Positions 10,893-19,460 of a stretch of 64,000 nt of DNA are shown here, piece by piece. Location of the stretch: NCBI GenBank assembly GCA_964406375.1, contig CAYORM010000007.1:18219-82218 (forward strand), given 5' to 3'. Numbering within the stretch: the stretch's first letter is position 1; the number at the start of each line of letters is the position of its first letter. Made by a program: the position numbers and the translations under genes. The notes beneath the pieces were generated by a model. It did no database searches and was not told where the DNA came from. It was given only the letters and a program-made list of their open reading frames with translations. This DNA is from CAYORM01 sp964406375. GTDB taxonomy: Bacteria; Pseudomonadota; Alphaproteobacteria; DSM-16000; Inquilinaceae.

Positions 10893-11429
10893 ATAGCCAG
10901 GATACCGCAGAACGCGATGCCCACACGAGAGGGGCCCCGCGTGAACCGAGAGATCGACGCGCCGCAGGTGCGGCTTGTGGACGCCGCAGGAGAGATGGTC
11001 GGCGTCGTGCCATTGCGCGAGGCGCTCTACGCCGCCGAACAGGCGGGACTCGACCTCGTCGAGATTTCGCCGAACGCCGTGCCGCCCGTCTGCAAGGTGC
11101 TCGACTACGGCAAGTTCCGCTTCGAGGAACAAAAGCGCAAGAACGAGGCGCGTAAGAAGCAGAAGGTCATTGATGTCAAGGAGGTCAAACTCCGCCCGAA
11201 CATCGATGACAACGACTACAACGTGAAGATGCGCAACGCCCGCCGGTTCCTCGAAGAGGGGGACAAGGTGAAGGTGACGATGCGGTTCCGGGGCCGCGAG
11301 ATGGCGCATCAGGAGATCGGCATGAATGTGCTCGTTCGCGTGCGCGACGAGTTGCAGGATCTCGCCAAGGTCGAGCAGATGCCGAAGATGGAAGGGCGCC
11401 AGATGATCATGGTGCTGGCCGCCAAGTAA
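10893..11429 (+). CDS. infC: Translation initiation factor IF-3 with a non-canonical ATA start
   Basis: IF-3 binds the 30S subunit, prevents premature 50S joining and rejects non-standard start codons. The N-domain begins GPRVNREIDAPQVRLVD and contains VEISPNAVPPVCKVLDYGK. The C-domain has VKLRPNIDDNDYNVK and ends GRQMIMVLAAK. Reading from ATA at 10893 gives 178 residues and an N-terminus (ARIPQNAMPTREGPRVN after the start) of the kind I recall in other alphaproteobacterial IF-3 proteins. Starting at ATG 10917 would drop 8 residues and leave no ribosome site. Rare start codons in infC are a known autoregulatory device (AUU in E. coli). The gene follows thrS by 60 bp. The usual rpmI-rplT are not downstream. 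Confidence 0.95.
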   Translation: MARIPQNAMPTREGPRVNREIDAPQVRLVDAAGEMVGVVPLREALYAAEQAGLDLVEISPNAVPPVCKVLDYGKFRFEEQKRKNEARKKQKVIDVKEVKLRPNIDDNDYNVKMRNARRFLEEGDKVKVTMRFRGREMAHQEIGMNVLVRVRDELQDLAKVEQMPKMEGRQMIMVLAAK

Positions 11430-11531
11430 CGGCCGAAGCAGCCGCCGGGGGTTGTGGCCGCCGCGCGGCAGCCCTCCGGCCATGGCGGCAGGCAGTGCGG
11501 CGCACGACCGGCGGCCCGCGGACGGAGATCG

Positions 11532-11562
11532 GACGGCCCCCATGCGGGGCCGTCTCCTCGTC
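11532..11562 (+). terminator. Probable terminator hairpin after infC
   Basis: GACGGCCCC (11532-11540) pairs perfectly with GGGGCCGTC (11546-11554) around a 5-base loop and is followed by TCCTCGTC rather than a pure T run. It lies about 100 bases after the infC stop and before the ROK kinase, a fitting place for transcription to end. Confidence 0.45.
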
Positions 11563-11644
11563 GGGGCCGGTGACAGCCGACCGGCGCCGTGCGGAGTCGC
11601 GGTGCCGAGTCGGGGCGTGCGGTTCACGGGTGCGGGAGGAAGCG

Positions 11645-12550
11645 GTGCGGATCGGGATCGATCTCGGCGGGACCAAGACCGAGGCCATCGTCCTCGACCA
11701 GTCGGGCCGGGAGGTGCTGCGCCGGCGGGTGCCGACGCCGCGCGACTATTCCGGGACCGTGCGCAACATTCGCGACCTGGTGCTTGGCGCCGAGGCGGAG
11801 ATCGGTGCGACCGGCACCGTCGGCGTCGGCATGCCGGGCGTGCTGTCGCCGCAGACCGGCCTCGTCAAGAATGCGAACTCCACCTGGCTGATCGGCAAGC
11901 CGTTCGACGTCGACCTGTCGGCGGCGCTGGGCCGGCCGGTGCGCTGCGAGAATGACGCCAACTGCCTTGCCGTGTCGGAAGGGACCGATGGTGCCGGTGC
12001 GGGCAAGCGGCTGGTTTTCGCCGTGATCATCGGTACCGGCTGCGGCGGCGGCATCGCCATCGAGGGCCGGGCGCATCGCGGCGGCAACGGGGTCGCGGGT
12101 GAATGGGGGCACAATCCGCTGCCCTGGCCGCGACCTGAGGAACTGCCCGGCCCGCCCTGCTACTGCGGCAAGGCCGGCTGTATCGAGAAATGGATCTCCG
12201 GTACCGGCTTCGTCGAGGATCATGCCCGCGCGACCGGCGAGATGCTGACCGGTCCCGAGATCGTGGCGCGCGCCGCGGATGGTGACGCCGCCGCGGCGGG
12301 TGCACTCGAGCGCTACACCGACCGGCTCGCGCGCGGCCTCGCCCATATCGTCAACCTGCTCGACCCCGACGTCATCGTGCTGGGTGGCGGCATGTCCAAT
12401 GTCGAGAGCCTCTATGTCGAGCTGCCCCGCCGCCTGCCGGGCTACGTCTTCGGCGGCGAATGCGCGACGCCGGTGCTGAAGGCCAAGCATGGGGACAGCT
12501 CGGGTGTGCGTGGCGCGGCCTGGCTGTGGCAGCCGGGCGAGGCGGGGTGA
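11645..12550 (+). CDS. ROK-family sugar kinase, fructokinase/mannokinase-like
   Basis: A 301-residue ATP-dependent hexose kinase. The phosphate-binding loop is IGIDLGGTKTEAIVLD at the N-terminus. The substrate and catalytic segment includes CENDANCLAVSE, where the Asp is the general base, and IIGTGCGGGI. The ROK zinc motif is complete: His in GEWGHNPLPW followed by the three Cys of CYCGKAGCIEKW. The start is GTG, with GGGAGGA 6 bases upstream. The residues before the zinc motif resemble fructokinases such as Mak, but substrate cannot be assigned from sequence. It stands alone after infC; a synteny break brought it here. Confidence 0.88.
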   Translation: MRIGIDLGGTKTEAIVLDQSGREVLRRRVPTPRDYSGTVRNIRDLVLGAEAEIGATGTVGVGMPGVLSPQTGLVKNANSTWLIGKPFDVDLSAALGRPVRCENDANCLAVSEGTDGAGAGKRLVFAVIIGTGCGGGIAIEGRAHRGGNGVAGEWGHNPLPWPRPEELPGPPCYCGKAGCIEKWISGTGFVEDHARATGEMLTGPEIVARAADGDAAAAGALERYTDRLARGLAHIVNLLDPDVIVLGGGMSNVESLYVELPRRLPGYVFGGECATPVLKAKHGDSSGVRGAAWLWQPGEAG

Positions 12551-12595
12551 GGCGCGCGGCGCGTACCTTGGTGTTACCCCGGCCCGCCGTTCAGC

Positions 12596-14101
12596 TCAGC
12601 CAGCGTCGAAGACGATGCCCTGGGCGAGCGGCAGTTCGCGGGAGTAGTTAACCGTCGCCGTCTGTCGGCGCATATACGCCTTCCAGGCATCGGAGCCGCT
12701 CTCGCGGCCGCCGCCCGTGTCCTTCTCGCCGCCGAATGCACCGCCAATCTCGGCGCCCGACGGACCCACATTGACATTGGCGATGCCGCAATCGCTGCCG
12801 GTTGCCGACAGGAAGGTCTCAGCCTCGCGCAGATCGGTGGTGAAGATGCAGGAGGACAGACCCTGCGGCACGTCGTTCTGCAGGGCGATCGCCTCGTCGA
12901 GATCGCAATAGCCCATCACCCAGAGGATCGGCGCGAAGGTCTCCTGCCGCACGATCGCACTCTGCCCCGGCATGGCGACCAGGGCCGGTCGGACATAGGC
13001 GCCGCCGGCGGGCACCCCATCCGTGACCCGTCCGCCGCCAGCGAGGATCTGCCCACCTTGTGCCCGGGCGGCGTCGAGCGCCGCCTGCATCGCCTGCACC
13101 GCGGCCTCGTCGATCAGCGGGCCGACCAGCGTCGCAGGGTCGAGCGGATCGCCGATGCGGATCGTGGCATAGGCGCGCTTCAGCCGGTCGAGTAGTTGCT
13201 CGCGCACCGTCTCATGCACGATCAGCCGCCGCAGCGTCGTGCAGCGCTGCCCCGCGGTGCCGACGGCCGAGAACAGGATTGCGCGCAGCGCGAGGTCGAG
13301 GTCGGCGGAGGGCGCGACGATCATCGCGTTGTTGCCGCCCAGCTCGAGCAGCGTGCGGCCAAGCCGCGCGGCGACGCGGGGCGCGACCTCACGGCCCATC
13401 CGCGTCGAGCCGGTCGCGGAGACGAGCGGCACGGCGGGGCTGTCGGCAAGGTGCTCGCCGATGTGTCGGTCGCCGATCAGCAGCTGTGCCAGCCCCTCGG
13501 GCATCGCGCCGAACCGGGCGGCGGCGCGGTGCAGGAGGGCCATCGTCGCCAACGCCGAGAGTGGCGTCTTCTCCGAGGGTTTCCAGATCACACTGTCGCC
13601 GCAGACGAGGGCCAGCGCGGCGTTCCACGACCACACCGCGACCGGGAAGTTGAAGGCGGTGATCACGGCGACGGGGCCCAGCGGATGCCAGGTCTCCGCC
13701 ATGCGATGACCCGGCCGCTCCGAGGCGATCGTCAGCCCGTGGAGCTGGCGGGAGAGGCCGACCGCAAAATCGCAGACATCGATCATCTCCTGCACCTCGC
13801 CCATCCCCTCCTGCAGGATCTTGCCGGTCTCGAGGGTGACGAGGCGGCCGAGATCCGCCTTGGCACGACGCAGCTCCTCGGCGAACAGGCGGATGAGCTC
13901 GCCCCGCCGCGGCGCCGGCACCGCCCGCCAGGTGCGGAAGGCCATGCTGGCGCGGTCGATGGCTGCCGCCGTCGTGGCGGCGTCATCCTCGGTGATGGTC
14001 GCGAGCACCGCGCCGTCGATCGGCGAGCGTACGGTGAGGGTGCCGCCAGACAGCGCGCCAGGATCGAGATCGAGGCTGCGGAGAAGGTCGTTCGGCGTCA
14101 T
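12596..14101 (-). CDS. ALDH7-family aldehyde dehydrogenase (aminoadipate-semialdehyde / piperideine-6-carboxylate type)
   Basis: A roughly 500-residue NAD-dependent aldehyde dehydrogenase. The run FAVGLSRQLHG, SERPGHRMAETW and ITAFNFPVAVWSWNAALA is typical of family 7 (human ALDH7A1, bacterial AmaB/Pcd), which oxidises alpha-aminoadipate semialdehyde in lysine catabolism. The catalytic Glu is in LLELGGNNAMI and the catalytic Cys in GTAGQRCTTLRR. The C-terminal GEKDTGGGRESGSDAW is also family-specific. Two ATGs lie 6 bases apart; AAGGGG spaced 6 bases ahead favours the inner one (14101). No other lysine-degradation gene is nearby. A LuxR-type regulator starts divergently 110 bp away and may control it. 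Confidence 0.9.
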   Translation of the reverse strand: MTPNDLLRSLDLDPGALSGGTLTVRSPIDGAVLATITEDDAATTAAAIDRASMAFRTWRAVPAPRRGELIRLFAEELRRAKADLGRLVTLETGKILQEGMGEVQEMIDVCDFAVGLSRQLHGLTIASERPGHRMAETWHPLGPVAVITAFNFPVAVWSWNAALALVCGDSVIWKPSEKTPLSALATMALLHRAAARFGAMPEGLAQLLIGDRHIGEHLADSPAVPLVSATGSTRMGREVAPRVAARLGRTLLELGGNNAMIVAPSADLDLALRAILFSAVGTAGQRCTTLRRLIVHETVREQLLDRLKRAYATIRIGDPLDPATLVGPLIDEAAVQAMQAALDAARAQGGQILAGGGRVTDGVPAGGAYVRPALVAMPGQSAIVRQETFAPILWVMGYCDLDEAIALQNDVPQGLSSCIFTTDLREAETFLSATGSDCGIANVNVGPSGAEIGGAFGGEKDTGGGRESGSDAWKAYMRRQTATVNYSRELPLAQGIVFDAG

Positions 14102-14210
14102 GCGCATCCCCTTCGGACGGTGTAGCCCTACCTAGCCTCCCCGCGACCCGGCCGTCGATTCGGGTTTGCGGCCGAACGGCGCTGAGGCAGGATCGAAGCG
14201 AAGGCAGGGT

Positions 14211-15422
14211 GTGGTGCAATCAGAAGCCGATTCGGTGATCGCCGCGCTCTATGGCGCGGCGGCGAGCGAGGAGGAGTGGCGGCCCGCGCTCAGCGGCGCA
14301 GCCGACTCGCTCGGCGCTGCGGACATCCACTACGTGGTGTTCGACAAGAACAGCTATGCCGTCCGCTTCAGCGCCGGCACCGGCCGCTTCGGCGAGACCG
14401 TCTATGACGAGTATTTCGCCGAATGGATGGCGATCGATCCGCGGGCCCGGTCGACCCTGCGGCTGCCCGTCGGCTCGGCCTTCGCCTGCCATCTGCTGTT
14501 CGATGAAGCCTTCGTCCGGCACGACCGGTTCTTCAACGAATTCCTCGCGCCGCTCGGCTTGCGCTGGTCGGTCTGTGCCAAGCTCTACGAGGACGACCGG
14601 ACGGTGGCGGTTGCCGGGGTGACCCGCCGTATGGCGGAGGAACCCTATCAGGGAGAGGCGCGCGCCGCGGTCGACCGCTTCCTCGGCCATCTGGGCCGGG
14701 CGGCCCGACTGCACGAACGCTTCCGGGCTCTCGCGGGGATGTTGTCGGCGACGCGGACGATCGCCGACAGCCTGGCCCCCGCGTTGATGGTGCTGGACAC
14801 CGCGGGCAGGCAGGTGACGGCGAATGCCGCGGCGGAAGAGATCCTCGGGCGGGAGGACGGGCTGCTGCTGCGGGACGGCCGGCTGTGGGCGCGCGACGCG
14901 GAATCGCGGGCGAAGCTCGCCGCCGTGCTGGCGCAGGCGGCGCGGGGCGAGGCGGGGTCCGGGCCGTTGCCGGTGCACGTCGAACGGCCGTCGCCGGCCC
15001 AGCCCTACCGATTGGCCGTCTGGTCGCTTCCCATCGGCCAGCTCACCGCGCTTGCCGAGGGCGAGCCGCGGCTTCTCGTGATGATCCGTGACAGCGACAA
15101 GCGCAGCCCGCCGGCGGCGCTGCTGATGGCCTCCTTCCACGGGTTGACCGCGGCAGAGACGGCATTGCTCGAGCGGCTCGGAGCCGGCGACAGCCTCGCC
15201 GACCTCGCCGAGCGCCGCGGCGTGCGGATGTCGACCGTGCGCAGCCAGCTGAGTGCCGTCCTGGCCAAGACCGGCGCGCGCAACCAGAGCGACCTGATCC
15301 GCCGGCTCTATGACTGGCCGGCCATCCGGCCGCCGACCACGCGTCCCGTCTCCAGGCCGCAGCCGACCGGCTCCGGCCGGGGGATCCCCGCCCGCGGCAA
15401 GAACAACAGCGGGAGAATGTGA
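14211..15422 (+). CDS. LuxR-type transcriptional regulator with N-terminal sensor region
   Basis: About 403 residues. The C-terminal part has a LuxR/GerE helix-turn-helix: FHGLTAAETALLERLGAGDSLADLAERRGVRMSTVRSQLSAVLAKTGARNQSDL, written here in one place only as LTAAETALLERLGAG, LAERRGVRMSTVRSQL and KTGARNQSDLIRRL. Ahead of it a PAS-like stretch (APALMVLDTAGRQVTANAAA) suggests a small-molecule or redox sensor. The first 200 residues match no family I can name. GTG at 14211 follows AAGG by 6 bases; a second GTG is adjacent. A 40-residue basic tail follows the DNA-binding domain. It is divergent from the ALDH7 gene, a plausible target. Confidence 0.85.
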   Translation: MVQSEADSVIAALYGAAASEEEWRPALSGAADSLGAADIHYVVFDKNSYAVRFSAGTGRFGETVYDEYFAEWMAIDPRARSTLRLPVGSAFACHLLFDEAFVRHDRFFNEFLAPLGLRWSVCAKLYEDDRTVAVAGVTRRMAEEPYQGEARAAVDRFLGHLGRAARLHERFRALAGMLSATRTIADSLAPALMVLDTAGRQVTANAAAEEILGREDGLLLRDGRLWARDAESRAKLAAVLAQAARGEAGSGPLPVHVERPSPAQPYRLAVWSLPIGQLTALAEGEPRLLVMIRDSDKRSPPAALLMASFHGLTAAETALLERLGAGDSLADLAERRGVRMSTVRSQLSAVLAKTGARNQSDLIRRLYDWPAIRPPTTRPVSRPQPTGSGRGIPARGKNNSGRM

Positions 15423-15455
15423 TATATATGCGGAACCGCCGGTGAACTATGGTGA

Positions 15456-15483
15456 TTGACTGATGCGCAGAATGTAAAATACT
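15456..15483 (+). promoter_or_regulatory. Candidate promoter of the ssu-type operon
   Basis: TTGACT (15456-15461) and AATACT (15478-15483) are separated by 16 bases in an AT-richer patch about 65 bp ahead of the binding-protein gene. The -35 box matches five of six consensus bases and the -10 box four of six. Confidence 0.4.
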
Positions 15484-15546
15484 CCTGTTGTCGTCGTCGC
15501 GGTGTGAAACCGACGGCATTACCGATCGACCAACGGGGATATCACC

Positions 15547-16533
15547 ATGTCGCGCATCACGAGTCGTCGCCTGTTCGCCTCAGCCGTCGCCGGGTTCGCG
15601 GGTTGCGCGATGATGGTCGGTGTGGCCGGCGCCCATGAGGTGACCGAGATCGGCATCGATTGGGCCTACTACAATCCGGTCAGCCTGGTGCTGAAGGAGC
15701 AGGGCTGGCTGGAGGAGGCCCTCGCCGAGCGCGGGATCGAGGTGACCTGGGTTCAGAGCGCCGGCAGCAACAAGGCGATCGAGTTCCTCAACTCCGGCAG
15801 CATCCAGTTTGGCTCAAGCGCCGGTGCGGCGGCGCTTCTCGCCGTCATCAACGGCAGCCCGTTCAAATCCGTCTACACCTACTCGAAGCCGGAATGGACG
15901 GCGCTTGTCACCAATGGCGACAGCGATATCCAGTCGGTCGAGGATCTCGCCGGCCGGACCGTCGCCGTCACCCGCGGCACCGATCCCTACATCTTCCTGC
16001 TGCGCGCCCTCGCCAGCCACGGCCTGTCGGAGAGCGACATCCAGACCGTGCTGCTGCAGCATGCCGATGGCCGCAACGCGCTCATCGCCGGGCAGGTCGA
16101 TGCCTGGGCCGGTCTCGACCCGATGATGGCGCAGGCCGAGCTGGAGCAGGGGGCACGGCTCTTCTTTCGAGACCCCGATGCCAATACCTGGGGCGTGCTG
16201 AACGTCGACATCGAGTTCGTCGAAGAGCATCCCGACATCGTCGAGATCGTGCTCGCGACATATGAGCGGGCCCGGCATTATGTGCTGGAGAACCCCGACG
16301 TCCTGCGTGCGGCGCTGGCCGAGGCGGCCGGCCTCACCGACGAGGTCGCGGCGCTGCAGCTCGAGCGGACCGATCTCTCCACGCCCGCGATCGGCGCGCC
16401 GCAGCGCGAGTCGATCCTCGCGGCCGGGATCGCGCTGCAGCAGTCCGGCGTCATCGCCGAGGATGTCGATGTCGAGGCGGCGGTTGACCAGCTCCTCGAC
16501 ACCCGCTTCTCCGAATTCGTCGCCAACCAATGA
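15547..16533 (+). CDS. ssuA: Periplasmic binding protein of an aliphatic sulfonate/nitrate/taurine-type ABC transporter
   Basis: A 328-residue substrate-binding protein of the SsuA/TauA/NrtA fold. The N-terminus is a signal peptide: positive SRITSRR, a hydrophobic stretch, then a probable cut after VAGA-H. The mature part has IGIDWAYYNPVSLVLKEQGW, QSAGSNKAIEFLNSG and VAVTRGTDPYIFLLRAL, all standard for sulfonate binders. It captures the ligand in the periplasm for the permease and ATPase encoded next. The stop overlaps the permease start (ATGA). Without a nearby ssuD monooxygenase or sulfatase the true ligand is uncertain. Confidence 0.85.
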   Translation: MSRITSRRLFASAVAGFAGCAMMVGVAGAHEVTEIGIDWAYYNPVSLVLKEQGWLEEALAERGIEVTWVQSAGSNKAIEFLNSGSIQFGSSAGAAALLAVINGSPFKSVYTYSKPEWTALVTNGDSDIQSVEDLAGRTVAVTRGTDPYIFLLRALASHGLSESDIQTVLLQHADGRNALIAGQVDAWAGLDPMMAQAELEQGARLFFRDPDANTWGVLNVDIEFVEEHPDIVEIVLATYERARHYVLENPDVLRAALAEAAGLTDEVAALQLERTDLSTPAIGAPQRESILAAGIALQQSGVIAEDVDVEAAVDQLLDTRFSEFVANQ

Positions 16534-17363
16534 GCGTCGCGAGCGGAGCGCGCGGCTTCGTGGCGGGGGAGGCCGTAGCGCCCTCCCGCCGCGGCGGCAC
16601 CTTCGGCGGCGCCATCGGCTTCGTCGTGCCGGTCACCCTCGCTCTCGCCTGGGAGCTGGGGGCGGCCGCCGGGCTGATCTCGACGCGGCTGCTGCCGCCG
16701 CCGAGTGCGGTCGTCGAGACGCTGTGGGATCTCGCCGCGCGGGGAACCCTGTTCGACCACGCCTTCACGACCCTCTGGCGCGTCGCCGTCGGCTTCTTCC
16801 TCGGCACCGTCGTCGCGACGGTGCTGGGCGCCGCAACGGGCGTCTGGCCGCTGTTCCGGCGGCTGTTCGACCCGATGCTGCAGGCCCTGCGCAGCATCCC
16901 GTCGATCGCCTGGACGCCGCTCTTCATCCTGTGGTTTGGCATCTTCGAGGCGCCGAAGGTGATGCTGATCGCGGTCGGCGTCTTCTTCCCGGTCTATCTG
17001 GCGCTGGCGGGGGCCATCGCCGGCGTCGACCGCAAGCTCGTCGAGGTCGGCCGCATCTACAATTTCGGCACCTTCGCGCTCGTCCGCCGGATCCTCCTGC
17101 CGGCGGCGCTGCCGGGCTACATCGTCGGCCTGCGCGGCGGGCTGGGGCTCGGCTGGATGTTCGTCGTCGCTGCCGAGTTCATGGGGGCGAGCAAGGGGCT
17201 CGGCTATCTCCTCGTCGACGGTCAGATGACGGGCCGGCCGGCGATCATCATCGGGGCGATTGTGCTGTTCGCCGTACTCGGCAAGCTCACCGATCTCGCC
17301 CTTGCCGCCGTCGGACAGCGCGCGCTGCGCTGGCAGGACGGCTTCCAGCCGCAGGGGACGTGA
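16530..17363 (+). CDS. ssuC: ABC transporter permease, aliphatic sulfonate type
   Basis: A 277-residue inner-membrane protein with about six predicted spans. The ATPase-docking EAA loop is visible as AGVDRKLVEVGRIYNFG in the second half, after the conserved SIPSIAWTPLFILWFG segment of the SsuC/TauC group. The ATG overlaps the binding-protein stop by 4 bases. It forms the translocation channel together with the products of the flanking genes. Confidence 0.88.
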   Translation: MSVASGARGFVAGEAVAPSRRGGTFGGAIGFVVPVTLALAWELGAAAGLISTRLLPPPSAVVETLWDLAARGTLFDHAFTTLWRVAVGFFLGTVVATVLGAATGVWPLFRRLFDPMLQALRSIPSIAWTPLFILWFGIFEAPKVMLIAVGVFFPVYLALAGAIAGVDRKLVEVGRIYNFGTFALVRRILLPAALPGYIVGLRGGLGLGWMFVVAAEFMGASKGLGYLLVDGQMTGRPAIIIGAIVLFAVLGKLTDLALAAVGQRALRWQDGFQPQGT

Positions 17364-17368
17364 CCCAG

Positions 17369-18214
17369 ATGCTGACCCTCTCGGGAGTGAGCAAGGTCTA
17401 TTCGAACGGCTTTCGCGCGGTGGCCGGTGTCGATCTCTCGGTGGCGCGCGGTGAGATCGTGGCGCTGGTCGGCGGCAGCGGCTGCGGCAAGAGCACGCTT
17501 CTGCGCTTGGTGGCCGGGCTCGACCGGCCGACCGAGGGCACGGTCTCGGTCGCCGGCCATGCGGTGACCGCGCCGGGCGGCGATGTCGGCGTCGTGTTCC
17601 AGGAGCCCCGGCTGATGCCCTGGCTGCCGGTCGAGGCCAATGTCCGCTTCGGCCTCGCCGGCGTGCCGGTCGCCGAGGCACGCCGCCGCGCCGCCGCCGC
17701 CCTGCGGCGCGTCGGCCTGGAAGCCTTCGCCGATGCGCTGCCGCGCCAGCTCTCGGGCGGGATGGCCCAGCGCGTCGCGATCGCCCGGGCGCTCGTTACC
17801 AACCCGGCGGTGCTGCTGCTCGACGAGCCGTTCAGTGCGCTCGACACCTTCACCCGGCACGATCTGCACGCCCATGTGCTCGACATCTGGGCGGCGGACC
17901 GGCCGACATTGGTGCTCGTCACCCATGACATCGACGAGGCGGTGGCGCTGGCCGACCGTGTGCTGGTGATGGCCGGGCAGCCGGGCCGGATCGTCGGCAG
18001 CGTCGCGGTCGAGACGGCGCGGCCGCGCGACCGCGCCGGGGCGGCGGCGGCCGAGGCACGCGCCCGCGTCATCGAGATCTTCGCCGACCACCGGCCGGAC
18101 GCGGCCCATGCCGTCGGCCCCCGCCCCGGCGCAGCAGTCTCGCGTCCAGCGGCGGAGGCGCGTATGGAGGGGCGGGCGATCGACGCCCGCGCCATCGAGG
18201 GAGTGACTGCTTGA
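17369..18214 (+). CDS. ssuB: ABC transporter ATP-binding protein, aliphatic sulfonate type
   Basis: A 281-residue ATPase that powers the transporter. Walker A is GGSGCGKST, the Q-loop is VFQEPRLMPW, the signature is LSGGMAQRVAIARAL, Walker B is VLLLDEPFSALD and the switch His is in LVTHDIDEA. ATG at 17369 is preferred because GGGGA lies 10 bases before it; a GTG at 17360 overlapping the permease stop is a possible alternative. The C-terminal 60 residues beyond the usual domain are Ala- and Arg-rich and look unstructured. The stop codon overlaps the OsmC start. Confidence 0.92.
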   Translation: MLTLSGVSKVYSNGFRAVAGVDLSVARGEIVALVGGSGCGKSTLLRLVAGLDRPTEGTVSVAGHAVTAPGGDVGVVFQEPRLMPWLPVEANVRFGLAGVPVAEARRRAAAALRRVGLEAFADALPRQLSGGMAQRVAIARALVTNPAVLLLDEPFSALDTFTRHDLHAHVLDIWAADRPTLVLVTHDIDEAVALADRVLVMAGQPGRIVGSVAVETARPRDRAGAAAAEARARVIEIFADHRPDAAHAVGPRPGAAVSRPAAEARMEGRAIDARAIEGVTA

Positions 18215-18726
18215 AGCCCGATTCCGACGCTCTGAGAGCGCTGCAGGCGCCGATCAAGGAGCGCTATCGCGAAACCCCGGAAGCCGCGGCGATCACGCTG
18301 AAGGCAACCGGCCGCATCGACGACCAGTCGCTGACCTGCAAGGTCGAGACCGGGCGTGCCCTGGTCGAGGCCGGGCTGCATCCGGCGACCGGCGGCGATG
18401 GGCTGTCGCTCTGTTCGGGTGACATGCTGCTCGAGGCGCTCGTCGCCTGCGCCGGCGTTACGCTCCGCGCCGTGGCGACGGCGCTCGACCTGCCGATCCG
18501 CGGCGGCACGGTGACGGCCGAGGGCGATCTCGACTTCCGGGGGACGCTCGGCGTCTCGAAGGAGGCGCCGGTCGGTTTCAAGGACATCCGGCTGCGTTTT
18601 GCCGTCGAGGGTGACCTGACGGAGGAGCAGCGCGCGACGCTGCTGAAGCTGACCGAGCGCTACTGCGTCGTCTACCAGACGCTGAACCGGCCGCCGCAGG
18701 TGGCGGTGACGCTGGACCTCGCCTGA
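18211..18726 (+). CDS. OsmC/Ohr-family protein coupled to the ssu-type transporter
   Basis: A 171-residue protein of the OsmC superfamily, whose members use two Cys residues as thiol peroxidases. The conserved Cys are present in ALVACAGVTLRAVA and in TERYCVVYQTL; the second lacks the Pro that usually follows. The start is TTG, overlapping the ATPase stop as TTGA and preceded by GAGGGAG, so expression should be tied to the transporter. Such genes occur beside sulfur-compound transporters, where they may handle reactive sulfur or peroxide species. That link is inferred, not shown. Confidence 0.82.
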   Translation: MKPDSDALRALQAPIKERYRETPEAAAITLKATGRIDDQSLTCKVETGRALVEAGLHPATGGDGLSLCSGDMLLEALVACAGVTLRAVATALDLPIRGGTVTAEGDLDFRGTLGVSKEAPVGFKDIRLRFAVEGDLTEEQRATLLKLTERYCVVYQTLNRPPQVAVTLDLA

Positions 18727-18745
18727 CGGCCGGCCGGCCGTCAGG
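18722..18745. terminator. Perfect 24-base palindrome spanning the convergent stops of OsmC and apt
   Basis: The segment is its own reverse complement (arm CCTGACGGCCGG). It includes the TGA of the OsmC gene at 18724-18726 and the stop of apt at 18741-18743. A transcript from either side would fold into a strong GC hairpin, so it could act as a bidirectional terminator, though no T run follows in either direction. Confidence 0.5.
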
Positions 18746-19256
18746 ATTCGAACGACATCAGCGAGAAGAGCGGGACGTCGATCCGGGCGCGCCCGCCCAG
18801 CGCCTCGAGCTCGATCAGGCAGGCGGCGCCGCGCACATCGGCGCCGACCCGGCGCAGCAGCGCGATGGCCGCCGCCATCGTGCCGCCGGTCGCCAGCAGG
18901 TCGTCCAGCACGACGACGCGCTGGCCCGGCCGGACCGAATCGGCCTGGATCTCGATCGAGTCCGATCCGTATTCGAGATCATAGAGATGGGCGATGGTGT
19001 CGCCCGGCAACTTACCGCGCTTGCGGCACATCACGAAACCGCAGTTCATGGTCAGCGACAGCGGCGCCGCCGTCAGGAAGCCGCGCGATTCGATGCCGAC
19101 CAGCAGCTCCGGCGCCATCGGCCGGATCGCCGCGGCCAGGCGCTCGACTGCCTCCCGCCATGCCATCGGATCGGCCAGAAGCGGCGATATGTCGTAGAAG
19201 AGGATTCCGGGCTTGGGAAAGTCCGGGATGCCGCGGATGCGGTCCTTGAGGTCCAT
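18741..19256 (-). CDS. apt: Adenine phosphoribosyltransferase
   Basis: Salvages adenine with PRPP to make AMP. At 171 residues it has the family length. Near the N-terminus is IRGIPDFPKPGILFYDISPLL, in the middle is GIESRGFLTAAPLSL, and the PRPP-binding loop reads VVVLDDLLATGGTMAAA. The ATG at 19256 gives the standard IRGIPDFP alignment; the longer frame upstream is not supported. AGGA lies 7 bases upstream. It converges on the OsmC gene and is divergent from the TAXI gene. Confidence 0.95.
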   Translation of the reverse strand: MDLKDRIRGIPDFPKPGILFYDISPLLADPMAWREAVERLAAAIRPMAPELLVGIESRGFLTAAPLSLTMNCGFVMCRKRGKLPGDTIAHLYDLEYGSDSIEIQADSVRPGQRVVVLDDLLATGGTMAAAIALLRRVGADVRGAACLIELEALGGRARIDVPLFSLMSFES

Positions 19257-19460
19257 CGGTTGTCCTGGAGGCTGGGTGGCCTGCGGTCGGAAAGGGCACA
19301 TCCTATCCGTTGCGCCTGGCCTGCGCCATTGTGGGACAGGCTTGACCGGCCTGTGGGGCGCCCGGCAACAGTCGGCGTCGGGCAACCCATAGACGAAGCA
19401 ATGTTGATCAATGACAGATCATGATTGCGGGAATCGGGTGCCGCCGCTGAGGAGATGGGA

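Noticed and set aside
15421..15430. Short AT run (gatatatatg) as a phase-variable repeat
   Set aside because: Only three TA units; too short to be a slippage tract and explained as AT-rich promoter surroundings.
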